From Streptomyces scabichelini (GTDB taxonomy: Bacteria; Actinomycetota; Actinomycetes; Streptomycetales; Streptomycetaceae), in NCBI RefSeq assembly GCF_011045015.1, contig NZ_JAAKZY010000051.1:1-53902 (forward strand): a stretch of DNA of 53,902 bases, read 5' to 3'. This document shows, piece by piece, positions 34,113 to 42,252 of the stretch. The number at the start of each line of letters is the position of its first letter. The stretch's first letter is position 1. The notes under the pieces are model-generated. The model had not been told where the DNA came from. It searched no databases and was given only the letters and a program-made list of their open reading frames with translations. Made by a program: the position numbers and the translations under genes.

Positions 34113-34843
34113 GACCGGGTCTCCTCCACGCCTGCGTCGAACGGGACCGACAGGTGCTGGTGGACGATCTGCCAGCGGTCGGCTGCGGCACGGTAGCCGG
34201 TGGTCACGCGCACCGTACTGTCCAGCGGCTCACCGGTGGTCAGCGTGGCGCGCATCCGCACGAGCGCGTGGCTGAACGCGACGCTCTCGTCCACCCGGAC
34301 GCGGAAGTCGACCACGTCACGGCTCACGGGTCCGGTCACGGTGGAGAACCACCACTCCTGGGCCTTGCGGAAGGCGTCGATCCCGCGCTGTTCCAGACCG
34401 CTCATGGGGTGGAAGACCTCGACGTCGGGCGCGTAACAGGCCGTCATCCGGTCGATGTCCCGCTCGCGCGTGGCCCGGGTGAGTTCGTCGTCGAGGCGGC
34501 GGATCTCGCCTTCCGGGTCCTCGTCCTCCCAGAACCGGCGCACCTCCATGGCCCCGATGGAGGCCACGGGATGCTTCGCGGCCGCCTCGACGGCCTCCTC
34601 CATGGTGTCGCACTCGAGGATGTCGTACCCGGCGACGTACTCCTTCGTCTCCGCGAACGGCCCGTCGGTGCGCAGCACTTCACCGCCGCGCACCCGTACG
34701 GTGACCGCCTCGGCGGGCAGCCGCAGCCGGTGGCCGTGCAGCCGCACACCGCGGTCGCCGAGCTCCTCGACCCACGGTTCGACGGGTGTCATGCCGGAGG
34801 TGTCGGCGGTGTCGTCACCGCAGACCAGCAGCATGTACTTCAT
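34109..34843 (-). CDS. YCII-SnoaL-like fusion protein
   Basis: This 244-residue protein joins a YCII/DGPF domain (residues 1-110; LRTDGPFAETKEYVAGYDIL) to a SnoaL-like/NTF2-fold domain. The second domain runs from about 115 to the end, with DIDRMTACYAPDVEVFHPMS and WQIVHQHLSVPFD as its landmarks. Single YCII proteins are usual beside ECF42 factors; the added SnoaL-like domain, which in relatives binds small hydrophobic ligands or acts as an isomerase, is uncommon. It is the first gene of the sigma operon. The ATG at 34843 has a strong AGGAGG site. Confidence 0.9.
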   Translation of the reverse strand: MKYMLLVCGDDTADTSGMTPVEPWVEELGDRGVRLHGHRLRLPAEAVTVRVRGGEVLRTDGPFAETKEYVAGYDILECDTMEEAVEAAAKHPVASIGAMEVRRFWEDEDPEGEIRRLDDELTRATRERDIDRMTACYAPDVEVFHPMSGLEQRGIDAFRKAQEWWFSTVTGPVSRDVVDFRVRVDESVAFSHALVRMRATLTTGEPLDSTVRVTTGYRAAADRWQIVHQHLSVPFDAGVEETRS

Positions 34844-34881
34844 GATTCCTCCTGGTGCTCATGAGGTCCTGACACCCCACC

Positions 34882-34908
34882 GACGAACGGACCGGCGCCG
34901 GATCGACA
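34882..34908 (-). promoter_or_regulatory. ECF42-type promoter of the YCII-sigma operon
   Basis: On the minus strand TGTCGA (34908-34903) is followed after exactly 17 bases by CGTC (34885-34882), about 40 bases before the first gene of the operon. Spacing and hexamers are identical to the site at 32494-32520, and the downstream bases GGTGGGGTG are shared. The sigma factor encoded in the operon is the likely user. Confidence 0.85.
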
Positions 34909-34990
34909 CCTCCCCCATGATTGCCCTGCCGGACGGCAGCCACATCCGGAGTCCTTCCCTCCCGGCGCCCGCCCACGGTTGGATACGACC

Positions 34991-35821
34991 ATGACCGACG
35001 AGCACCAGCGGATGATGAGGGCCAACCAGGCGAACTGGGACGCCCGCACCCCCGTCCACCTCGCCAGCCGGTTCTACGGCCTGGACACGTCCCTCGACCC
35101 GGAGCGCTGGTTCGCCGCGTGGGAGTGGGAGGACCTCGGCGAACTGGCCGGCCGCGACGTGCTCCACCTCCAGTGCCACCTCGGTACCGAGACGATCGCC
35201 TTCGCTCAGCGCGGCGCCCGTACGGTGGGCCTCGACATCTCCGAGGCGTCGGTCAAGGCGGCGGCCGACATCGCCCGACGCGCGGGCGCCGACGTCGAGT
35301 ACGTACAGGCCAATGTGTACGACGCCGTCGACGCCCTCGGCGGGCAGCGGTTCGACGTCGTCTACACCGGCAAGGGTGCTCTGTGCTATCTGCCCGACCT
35401 GGACCGCTGGGCGGCGACGGTCGCCCAACTCCTGCGTCCGGAGGGCCGGTTGTACATCGCCGAGTTCCATCCCCTCCTCAACTCCCTCGGCCCCAAGCCC
35501 GCCGAGGGCGAAGGTTCCGAACTCCTGCTGCGCCACGACTACTTGGGCCGTGGGACTGCCGTGCACCGGGCAGGCAGGTACACGTACACGGACGGCCCGC
35601 CCGTGCAGGGCGCGACCGACAGCTACGAGTGGATGCACGGCCTCGGCGAGGTCGTGGCCGCCCTGGTCGGGGCCGGCCTGCGCATCGAGCGGCTCCGCGA
35701 GAGCGACGAACTGCCCTGGCCCCGCTGGCCCGAGATGAACCACACCCCCTCCGGCTGGTGGCGCCTGCCGAAGAGCTCCCCGCGCATCCCGCTGCTGTAC
35801 GGACTCCTCGCACGCCGCTGA
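34991..35821 (+). CDS. Class I SAM-dependent methyltransferase
   Basis: This 276-residue methyltransferase starts MTDEHQRMMRANQANWDART, a typical N-terminal helix. Its SAM-binding motif is VLHLQCHLGTETIAFAQRGA near residue 54, and GLDISEASVKAA follows. The later IAEFHPLL near 157 is found in many ubiquinone/menaquinone-type relatives, but the acceptor is unknown. The ATG at 34991 lacks a clear ribosome binding site, so translation may be leaderless or weak. The gene is divergent from the ECF42 operon, whose promoter lies in the same 147-base gap, yet I see no second ECF42 site pointing to it. Confidence 0.87.
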   Translation: MTDEHQRMMRANQANWDARTPVHLASRFYGLDTSLDPERWFAAWEWEDLGELAGRDVLHLQCHLGTETIAFAQRGARTVGLDISEASVKAAADIARRAGADVEYVQANVYDAVDALGGQRFDVVYTGKGALCYLPDLDRWAATVAQLLRPEGRLYIAEFHPLLNSLGPKPAEGEGSELLLRHDYLGRGTAVHRAGRYTYTDGPPVQGATDSYEWMHGLGEVVAALVGAGLRIERLRESDELPWPRWPEMNHTPSGWWRLPKSSPRIPLLYGLLARR

Positions 35822-36112
35822 ACGAAATCACCCCGTGGTACAGTTGCTGCAGCACTTGTGTACGCCCCTTCTTGGGCGCCGGTGCCAGTCTCATCTCTCA
35901 CTCAGCTGATCCGCCTGTCTGTTTCTGACGGGGCGCCGCAGCTTCTCAGCACCACCTCTCTTCGCATAGGGCTCACGTACGGCCCCGGGCGTTCCCGCCC
36001 GCCGCTCGAGAGGTGATGTCTCCGCCGTACCAGGGTGTGACCATGCCGCCCTCGACTCGGCCTCTCCCCCTTCATGACCTCATGATCTCGTCCGCGAAAG
36101 GACCTCAGCCAT
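35822..36112 (+). other. Long leader region of the Rho paralogue gene
   Basis: This 291-base gap between the methyltransferase and the Rho gene has no supported gene. It includes pyrimidine-rich, relatively G-poor segments (about 35883-35966, with CTCATCTCTCACTCAG and CACCACCTCTCTTCGC). Such C-rich unstructured RNA is what Rho binds, so autogenous termination is possible. An AAAGGA site lies just before the ATG of the Rho gene. Confidence 0.5.
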
Positions 36113-37255
36113 ATGACCACCACACTCGAACGCCCTCCCACTTCGCTCGCGCAGGAGCAGGCCACCGGCGTACTTGACATCACCCCCAACGGGCAGGGCC
36201 ACCTGCGTGCCGCAAGCTGCCTGCCCGAGTCCACCGACCTCCAGGTCTCCCCCGCGCTGATCCGCCGATACGGCCTGCGCAGGGGCGACCTCGTCGAAGG
36301 CGTACGCGGCAAGCAGCGCGCCCTCACCGGGATCGAGCGCGTCAACGGCCGCTCCCCCGAAGAGCTGCGCGGCCGCCCGCACTTCCGTGACCTCACCCCG
36401 CTGCACCCGCGCGAGCGGCTGCGGCTCGAACACCCGGCGGGCGGCCTGACGACACGGGTCATCGACCTGGTCGCGCCGATCGGCAAGGGCCAGCGCGGCC
36501 TGATCGTCGCCCCGCCCAAGACCGGCAAGACGGTGCTGCTCCAGCAGCTGGCCGCCGCTGTCGCCGGCAACCACCCCGAGTGCCATCTGATGGTGGTACT
36601 GCTCGACGAGCGTCCCGAGGAGGTCACCGACATGCGGCGTTCCGTACGCGGTGAGGTGCTGGCCTCGACCTTCGACCAGGGGCCGAAGCAGCACATCGCG
36701 CTCGCCGAGCTGGCCGTGGAGCGGGCCAAGCGGCTCGTCGAGGCGGGCCAGGACGTCGTGATCCTCCTGGACTCGCTGACCCGGCTGTGCAGGGCGCACA
36801 ACAACGCGGCCGCCGCCGGTGGCCGCACCCTCAGCGGCGGTGTCGACGCCGCCGCGCTCCTCGGGCCCAAGCGGCTCTTCGGTGCCGCGCGCCTCACCGA
36901 GGAGGGCGGTTCGCTCACCATCCTCGCCACGGCGCTGGTGGAGACCGGCTCGCGTGCCGACGACTACTACTTCGAGGAGCTCAAGAGCACCGGCAACATG
37001 GAGCTGCGCCTGGACCGCGAGTTCGCGGCCAGGCGGATCTATCCGGCCGTCGACATCACCCCGTCCGGCACCCGTCGCGAGGAACTCCTCGTCCCGGCAA
37101 GCGAGTTGACGGCCCTGCGAGGTCTGCGACGCGCCCTGCACTCCCGCGGGGACACGCGGGCGGGCCTGGAAACTCTGCTGGAGAGGATGCGGCAGACACC
37201 CGACAACGCGGCGTTCCTGCGGCAGGTCCAGCCGACGGTGCACGGCGGCCGGTGA
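36113..37255 (+). CDS. Rho transcription termination factor paralogue
   Basis: This 380-residue hexameric helicase resembles Rho from the primary RNA-binding domain to the C-terminus. Walker A is APPKTGKT at 133-140, followed by LLDERPEEVTDMRRSVRGE, Walker B VVILLDSLTR and the R-loop ELKSTGNMEL. It lacks the large Arg/Gly-rich N-terminal extension of the main streptomycete Rho and the short N-terminal helical bundle of E. coli Rho. In the RNA-binding motif E. coli has DGFGFLR, whereas this protein has NGQGHLR at 26-32. Both stacking phenylalanines are therefore replaced (Gln28, His30). It may be a specialised or regulatory Rho. A normal rho gene should exist elsewhere. Confidence 0.9.
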   Translation: MTTTLERPPTSLAQEQATGVLDITPNGQGHLRAASCLPESTDLQVSPALIRRYGLRRGDLVEGVRGKQRALTGIERVNGRSPEELRGRPHFRDLTPLHPRERLRLEHPAGGLTTRVIDLVAPIGKGQRGLIVAPPKTGKTVLLQQLAAAVAGNHPECHLMVVLLDERPEEVTDMRRSVRGEVLASTFDQGPKQHIALAELAVERAKRLVEAGQDVVILLDSLTRLCRAHNNAAAAGGRTLSGGVDAAALLGPKRLFGAARLTEEGGSLTILATALVETGSRADDYYFEELKSTGNMELRLDREFAARRIYPAVDITPSGTRREELLVPASELTALRGLRRALHSRGDTRAGLETLLERMRQTPDNAAFLRQVQPTVHGGR

Positions 37256-37373
37256 ACCGCTGCCACATCGCCGTGCCCGCCGCTCGACCTGACGCTGCGG
37301 CATCCGGGTGCTCGATGCCGCGGATCGGCCCTGGCAGCCGGGGATGTGACCTGCGCGTTCCTACGTTTGCGGT

Positions 37374-38549
37374 ATGACTATCGGATTCCCCTTCCGCGTC
37401 GCCGTCTCTTGCTCGGCCGTCTGCGTGGCCGGCGCAATGGCCTGCACGCCGAGCCCTGCCGTCACTCACACCGGATCCGACGCCTCCGCCGTGCACACCG
37501 AAGCGCAGCCGGCGCCGAGCTCCGCGGCCTCGCGGCCGACGGCGCTGCACCGGTCCGGGACGCAGGTACGGCCGGGGGCCGGAGCGCCCAAGGTTCCCAA
37601 GAACGTCTCCGCCCGGTCGTGGCTGGTGGCCGACGCGGGCACCGGTGCGGTGCTGGCCGCGCACAACGCGCACCTGAAACTGCCGCCCGCCAGCACCTTG
37701 AAGACCCTCTTCGCCGTGACCGTACTGCCGGCACTGCCCGCGACGGTCCGGCACACCGTCACGAAGCGGGACCTGAAGGGGGTCGGCGACGGCAGCAGCC
37801 TGGTCGGCGTCAAGCCGGGGCACACCTACCGCGCGTCCGACCTGTGGCGGGGCGTCTTCCTGAACTCCGGCAACGACGCCGTGCGCGTACTGGCCGCGAT
37901 GAACGGCGGCTGGCGTACGACGGCCGCCCAGATGCAGGCCAAGGCCCGCGCGCTCGGTGCCCGCGACACGCGGGTGATCTCGCCGGACGGCTACGACACG
38001 CCGGGCCAGGTGTCGTCGGCGTACGACCTGGCGGTCTTCGGGCGAGCCGGGCTGCGCAACGCGGACTTCGCGCGGTACTGCGCCACCGTCAAGGCCAGAT
38101 TCCCGGGCAAGGGCTGGTCGTACGACATCCAGAACACGAACCGGCTGCTGACCGGGGCCGACGGAGTCGAGCGCTACCCCGGGCTCGTCGGCGTCAAGAA
38201 CGGTTACACCTCCAAGGCGGGCAGTACGCTCGTCGCCGCCGCACGACGAGGCGGGCGCACCCTCGTCGTCACGGTGATGAAACCCCGGGCCGGCGGCGCC
38301 TTCGCCGTCTACGAGGAAGCACGCTCGCTGCTCGACTGGGGGTTCGAGGCCGCCGGGCGTGTCGAGCCGGTGGGATCGCTCGAGCCCTCGCGTGCCGTAC
38401 CGCAGGCGGGCCCGGTGGCGTTGCCCGCGGCCACGGCGGTCGACGACGGCTCCTGGTGGGCGGAGGCGGGGGCGACCGCGGGCGCGGCCTGTCTGGGCGC
38501 GGGTGTCGTGGCCCTGGTCCTGCGCGGCAGATGGTTCACCCGCGTCTGA
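37374..38549 (+). CDS. D-alanyl-D-alanine carboxypeptidase (peptidase S11)
   Basis: This 391-residue penicillin-binding protein trims D-Ala from peptidoglycan stem peptides outside the membrane. The S11 motifs are STLK at 107-110, SGN at 165-167 and KNG at 275-277, where KTG is more usual. The N-terminus is a signal sequence ending near AGAMAC (Cys24), possibly lipidated. A proline/alanine-rich linker precedes the catalytic domain. The C-terminus has a membrane anchor (AGATAGAACLGAGVVALVLR) and a short basic tail. Its last 241 bases overlap, in opposite direction, the end of the GT87 gene. The ATG at 37374 has little ribosome binding sequence. Confidence 0.88.
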   Translation: MTIGFPFRVAVSCSAVCVAGAMACTPSPAVTHTGSDASAVHTEAQPAPSSAASRPTALHRSGTQVRPGAGAPKVPKNVSARSWLVADAGTGAVLAAHNAHLKLPPASTLKTLFAVTVLPALPATVRHTVTKRDLKGVGDGSSLVGVKPGHTYRASDLWRGVFLNSGNDAVRVLAAMNGGWRTTAAQMQAKARALGARDTRVISPDGYDTPGQVSSAYDLAVFGRAGLRNADFARYCATVKARFPGKGWSYDIQNTNRLLTGADGVERYPGLVGVKNGYTSKAGSTLVAAARRGGRTLVVTVMKPRAGGAFAVYEEARSLLDWGFEAAGRVEPVGSLEPSRAVPQAGPVALPAATAVDDGSWWAEAGATAGAACLGAGVVALVLRGRWFTRV

Positions 38550-39673
38550 CCGACGGGGAGTCCGAGCAGCAGGCCGAGGGTGATCCACACGTAGGTGTTG
38601 CTGCCGAGGAAGCCGTCGACGCCGGACGCGTCGTCGAACCAGAGCCACACCACACTGCTGCACAGCAACGCGTACGACGCGCCCGCGACCCACAACAGGC
38701 GCCTCTTCCGCAGCCCTGCCTCGGCCAGGATCGCGAAGGACGGCAGCAGCCACACGAGATGGTGCACCCAGGTGATCGGGCTGACGAGACAGGCGGCGAG
38801 CCCGGTCAGGGCGAAGGCACCCATCAAGTCGTCGGCGGCGATGGCCCGGTGGGCGCGCCAGGCCCAGACGCTCAGGACGGCGAGTGCGGCCAACGCCCAG
38901 ACGGCGCGGCTCGGTTCGGCGGGATCTGCGAGCCGGGCCAGTACGCCTTGCAGGGACTGGTTGGAGACGTAGGCGAGGCGGCCGATGCGGGTCGTGTCCC
39001 AGACGGCCTCGGTCCAGTAGAAGCGGGAGGCGTCCGGTGCGGCCCAGGCCGCGAGGGCGGTGGCGCTCGCGGCGACGGCCGTCGCGAGTCCGGCGGCGCG
39101 GGGGCGCCGGGCGAGCAGCAGGAGAACGATGAAGATCGCGGGCGTGAGCTTGATCGCGGCGGCGAGACCGATGCCCACGCCCGCCCAGCGACCGCGCCCG
39201 GTCGACAGCAGCCAGGCGTCGCCGAGAACGAGGGCCAGCAGCAGGAGGTTGACCTGGCCGAAGCTGAAGGTGTCCCGCAGCGGTTCGAACAGGGCCAGCA
39301 CGCAGACGACCACGGCGAAGCCGAACCAGCCGTGCCGTCGCAGCCCGTGCGGGGCGAGAATGCCGAGGATCACGGCTGTCGCCGCGAGGTTGAGGAGCAG
39401 TCCGGCGGCGATCGCGAGGTGCAGACCGAGCAGCGCCATCGGCACCATGCTGACCGCCGCGAAGGGCGGGTAGGTGAAGCCGTACGTCGTGCCCGGCACG
39501 TGGTAGTCGTAGATACGGCCGCCGTGATGGATCCAGGCGTCCACGGCCCCGTGGTAGACCCGCAGGTCGAACCAGCCCCGCAGGAGCGGCACGGTCGCGG
39601 TGAAGAGCGCGACGGCGGTGGCGAGGGCGAGCACGAAGGCGAGCCGCCCCCGATCAGTACGCGGAAGCCTCAT
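38309..39673 (-). CDS. GT87-type polyprenol-phosphate mannosyltransferase
   Basis: This 454-residue membrane enzyme resembles the GT87 transferases (PimE-like alpha-1,2-mannosyltransferases), which use polyprenol-phosphate-mannose outside the membrane. Landmarks are the first-loop acidic segment RGWFDLRVYHGAVDAW, FGQVNLLLLALVLGDAWLL near residue 157 and VSPITWVHHLVWLLPSF near 305. Hydrophobic spans continue to about residue 370. After that comes a low-complexity Pro/Ala/Ser tail of about 80 residues that reads opposite the carboxypeptidase gene. It is translationally coupled (ATGA) to the MptB-like gene upstream. Both could act on lipomannan- or glycolipid-type glycans. Confidence 0.85.
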   Translation of the reverse strand: MRLPRTDRGRLAFVLALATAVALFTATVPLLRGWFDLRVYHGAVDAWIHHGGRIYDYHVPGTTYGFTYPPFAAVSMVPMALLGLHLAIAAGLLLNLAATAVILGILAPHGLRRHGWFGFAVVVCVLALFEPLRDTFSFGQVNLLLLALVLGDAWLLSTGRGRWAGVGIGLAAAIKLTPAIFIVLLLLARRPRAAGLATAVAASATALAAWAAPDASRFYWTEAVWDTTRIGRLAYVSNQSLQGVLARLADPAEPSRAVWALAALAVLSVWAWRAHRAIAADDLMGAFALTGLAACLVSPITWVHHLVWLLPSFAILAEAGLRKRRLLWVAGASYALLCSSVVWLWFDDASGVDGFLGSNTYVWITLGLLLGLPVGQTRVNHLPRRTRATTPAPRQAAPAVAPASAHQEPSSTAVAAGNATGPACGTAREGSSDPTGSTRPAASNPQSSSERASS

Positions 39674-41067
39674 GCCGTCCGCTCCAGGACGGGCGCGTTC
39701 GACGTCTGGTGGGCCTGCCAGAGCACGACCACCGCGAGCACGCCGCCCGACACGGCCAGGACCAGCTGTTCGACGTCCGGCGGGCCGCCGCTGGGCAGAA
39801 CGCCGAGCGCGAGCACCCCGGTCACGGCGGCGACCCGGTGGCGTACCGACGTGCTGGGCGCCGCCGCGGCGATCAGGAACAGCCCCCACAGGGCGTACCA
39901 GGGCCGGATGGCCGGGCCGAGGACCGCCACCGTCGCCAGGCTGAGGCCGAGTGCGTAGACGGGGCTGAGCCGGGGGCGGCGCAGCCATATGGCGAGTACG
40001 GCGACGGCGGTGGCCGCGAGTCCGAGGGCATGCCAGGCGGGCAGGGCGAGGGGCGCGAGGTCGCTGCCCAGATCCTCCAGCAGGGAGCCGGTGGCGCGGC
40101 CGAGCAGGCTGGTGGGCGACCAGTTGTGCGGGGAGACGGGCGTCTCGAGGGCACTGATCCAGCCGTATCCCGTACCGGCGACGGCCGTTGCGGCGACGGT
40201 GGTGGCGAGCGCGGCGGCCGTGGTCGTCACGGTGGCCTTCAACAGCCCTTGCCCTGCGCGCACTTGGAGTGCCACGACCGCGGCGAGTCCGAGTACGGCA
40301 GGGACCTTGACCAGGGCCGCGAGTGTGACGAGCACGGCGCCGAGGACGGGCCAGCGGCCGAGTGCGGCCACCAGTCCGATACCGAGCAGGCCGAGCATGA
40401 TGGCGTCGTTGTGCGCGCCGGCGACGAGGTGCAGCAGCACGAGCGGGTTGAGCGCGCCGAGCCACAGCGCGGCGGCCGGGTCGGCGCCGCTGTGCCGGGC
40501 GAGCCTCGGCAGCGCGGCCGCCATCAGCGCCACGCCGAGCAGTGCGACCACCCGCATCCCGAACAGCCCGGCCGGCACCTCGCCCCGCGTCAGCCCGGAG
40601 AGTGCGGAGGCGACGGCGAGGAAGGCGGGACCGTACGGCGTCGCGGTCTGCCGCCACACGGGCGCCACCTCGTCCGCGAGGGGCCCGCCGAGCCGTGCGG
40701 GACCGTGCGTGTAGACGTCGATGTGCGCGTCGACCATGGCGCCCTGGGCCAGATAGCTGTACACGTCCCGGCTGAACAGCGGCGGCGCGAGCAGCAACGG
40801 CGCGGCCCACACTCCCAGAACCACCAACAGCGCCCGCGCAGTGGGCGGTTCGGGACCCCGGATCACGCGTCCCAGTAAGGCCCAGGCGGCGATCAGCAGC
40901 ACCACCCCGAAGTACACGCCGACCAGACCGAGCGCCGCCCGCCCCGACGCCGGGGCCAGCAACTCCCGCACCGGCAGGGCCCCGGCCGTCTCACCCCCGG
41001 CCGCGAGAAAACCCGAACCCGCGAGCCCGAGGACCTGACAGCGACGAAGATCGACGGAGAAACCCAT
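39670..41067 (-). CDS. MptB-like alpha-1,6-mannosyltransferase
   Basis: This 465-residue polytopic protein resembles MptA/MptB, the polyprenol-phosphate-mannose-dependent alpha-1,6-mannosyltransferases of lipomannan synthesis. Family-like segments are LLAPPLFSRDVYSYLAQGAM near residue 100, with the conserved Asp-Val-Tyr motif, ATPYGPAFLAVASALSGLTR and LNPLVLLHLVAGAHNDAIML. The start at 41067 (MGFSVDLRRCQV) is preferred over a TTG at 41076. Its stop overlaps the GT87 start by four bases. A tandem repeat lies between it and the upstream glutaminase gene. Streptomycetes do not make mycobacterial lipoglycans in quantity, so the product may be a simpler mannolipid. Confidence 0.86.
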   Translation of the reverse strand: MGFSVDLRRCQVLGLAGSGFLAAGGETAGALPVRELLAPASGRAALGLVGVYFGVVLLIAAWALLGRVIRGPEPPTARALLVVLGVWAAPLLLAPPLFSRDVYSYLAQGAMVDAHIDVYTHGPARLGGPLADEVAPVWRQTATPYGPAFLAVASALSGLTRGEVPAGLFGMRVVALLGVALMAAALPRLARHSGADPAAALWLGALNPLVLLHLVAGAHNDAIMLGLLGIGLVAALGRWPVLGAVLVTLAALVKVPAVLGLAAVVALQVRAGQGLLKATVTTTAAALATTVAATAVAGTGYGWISALETPVSPHNWSPTSLLGRATGSLLEDLGSDLAPLALPAWHALGLAATAVAVLAIWLRRPRLSPVYALGLSLATVAVLGPAIRPWYALWGLFLIAAAAPSTSVRHRVAAVTGVLALGVLPSGGPPDVEQLVLAVSGGVLAVVVLWQAHQTSNAPVLERTA

Positions 41068-41181
41068 GGCCAACACTCGGGCAGCGTGTCAACGCCGAGT
41101 GGCCGGAAAGCGACACGCGTCTCTCTGATCGGCAGCATCCGTGTGACCGCCGTCTGACCGAACGGCGACCAACCCCTCAAA

Positions 41182-41265
41182 ACCGCCTGAGAACCACCGA
41201 CTCAGAACCACCGCCTCAGAGCCAGCCGCCTCAGAGCCACCGCCTCAGAACCACCCTCAGAACAC
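41182..41265. repeat. 14-15-base tandem repeat after glutaminase gene
   Basis: About six imperfect copies of the unit ACCGCCTCAGAACC run from 41182 to 41265, changing at one or two positions each. The last copy runs into the glutaminase stop codon region. The array fills most of the short space between glutaminase and the mannosyltransferase gene on the minus strand. It may arise by slippage. It has no clear hairpin. Confidence 0.8.
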
Positions 41266-42189
41266 GGACAGTCCCGTCAGCGTCGTGAAACGCTCCAGGG
41301 CCGCGACGCCCGCCACGGAGTTGCCCCTCTCGTCCAGTCCCGGGCTCCACACGCACAAGGTGCAGCGGCCGGGGACGACGGCGATGATGCCGCCGCCGAC
41401 GCCGCTCTTGCCGGGCAGGCCGACCCGGTACGCGAACTCACCGGCGGCGTCATAGGTGCCGCAGGTGAGCATGACCGCGTTGACCTGTTTGGCCTGACTG
41501 AGGGTCAGCAGTCGGGTGCCGTCGGCTCGTATGCCGTGGCGGGCGAGGAAGCCGGTGGCGAGGGCGAGGTCGGCGCAGGACGCCTCGATGGAGCACTGGT
41601 GGAAGTACCGGTCGAGGAGGACCGGGACCGGGTTGCCGATGTTTCCGTACGACGCCATGAAATGGCCGAGCGCGGCGTTGCGGTCGCCGTGGGCGGACTC
41701 GGATGCGGCGACGTCCTTGTTGACGGCGAGGTGCGCGTTGCCGCTCTCCGCGCGCAGGAAGTCGAGGAGGGTGCCGACCGCGTCGCCTGTCTGGGTGTGG
41801 AGGTGGTCGGTGACGACGAGGGCGCCCGCGTTGATGAAGGGGTTGCGCGGGATGCCGTTCTCGTACTCCAGCTGCACCAGCGAGTTGAAGGGGTTGCCGG
41901 AGGGCTCCCTGCCGACGTGCTCCCACAGGGTGTCTCCGCCGTTGGCCAGGGCGAGCGCGAGGGTGAACACCTTGGTGAGGGACTGGGCGGAGAACGGCTG
42001 CCGCCAGTCCCCCACGCCGTACACCGTGCCGTCCAACTCCGCGACGGCCATGCCGAACCGACGCGGGTCGCATGCGGCGAGCGCCGGGATGTAGTCGGCG
42101 GGGCGGCCACGTTCCGGTGTGTTCTCGATCTCGGCGGCGATGCGGTGGAGGACCGGCTGGAAGGCCGGCGACGACGTGGACAGTTCCAT
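41257..42189 (-). CDS. glsA: Glutaminase A
   Basis: This 310-residue enzyme deamidates glutamine to glutamate. It has the beta-lactamase-like fold of bacterial glutaminases: catalytic Ser70 and Lys73 in SLTK, then EPSGNPFNSLVQLEYENGIP near residue 95 and NPFINAGALVVTDHL near 117. Later come YGNIGNPVPVLLDRYFHQCS and a C-terminal GKSGVGGGIIAVVPG. Length and order are typical, and no targeting signal is seen, so it is cytoplasmic. The ATG at 42189 follows a GGGGGAT element. The mannosyltransferase genes follow on the same strand after 189 bases, but the function suggests a separate unit. Confidence 0.94.
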   Translation of the reverse strand: MELSTSSPAFQPVLHRIAAEIENTPERGRPADYIPALAACDPRRFGMAVAELDGTVYGVGDWRQPFSAQSLTKVFTLALALANGGDTLWEHVGREPSGNPFNSLVQLEYENGIPRNPFINAGALVVTDHLHTQTGDAVGTLLDFLRAESGNAHLAVNKDVAASESAHGDRNAALGHFMASYGNIGNPVPVLLDRYFHQCSIEASCADLALATGFLARHGIRADGTRLLTLSQAKQVNAVMLTCGTYDAAGEFAYRVGLPGKSGVGGGIIAVVPGRCTLCVWSPGLDERGNSVAGVAALERFTTLTGLSVF

Positions 42190-42204
42190 GATCCCCCTTC
42201 TTGG

Positions 42205-42252
42205 CTGCGGGTTCGTTGTGGCTGGTCGCGCAGTTCCCCGCGCCCCTGGGTG
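42205..42252 (+). repeat. Dispersed Streptomyces repeat, copy A
   Basis: The core GCTGGTCGCGCAGTTCCCCG at 42221-42240 continues as CGCGCCCCT. It is shared in forward orientation with 51268-51320 and in reverse with 42483-42525. I recall this sequence as very common in Streptomyces intergenic regions, usually near gene ends; its function is not established. Confidence 0.8.

Noticed and set aside
37346..39958. An 870-codon open frame on the plus strand across the carboxypeptidase and GT87 genes
   Set aside because: It is out of frame with the carboxypeptidase and antisense to GT87, and has no domain.
41182..41265. A CRISPR-like array
   Set aside because: The units are adjacent 14-15-base repeats without spacers, and there is no cas gene.
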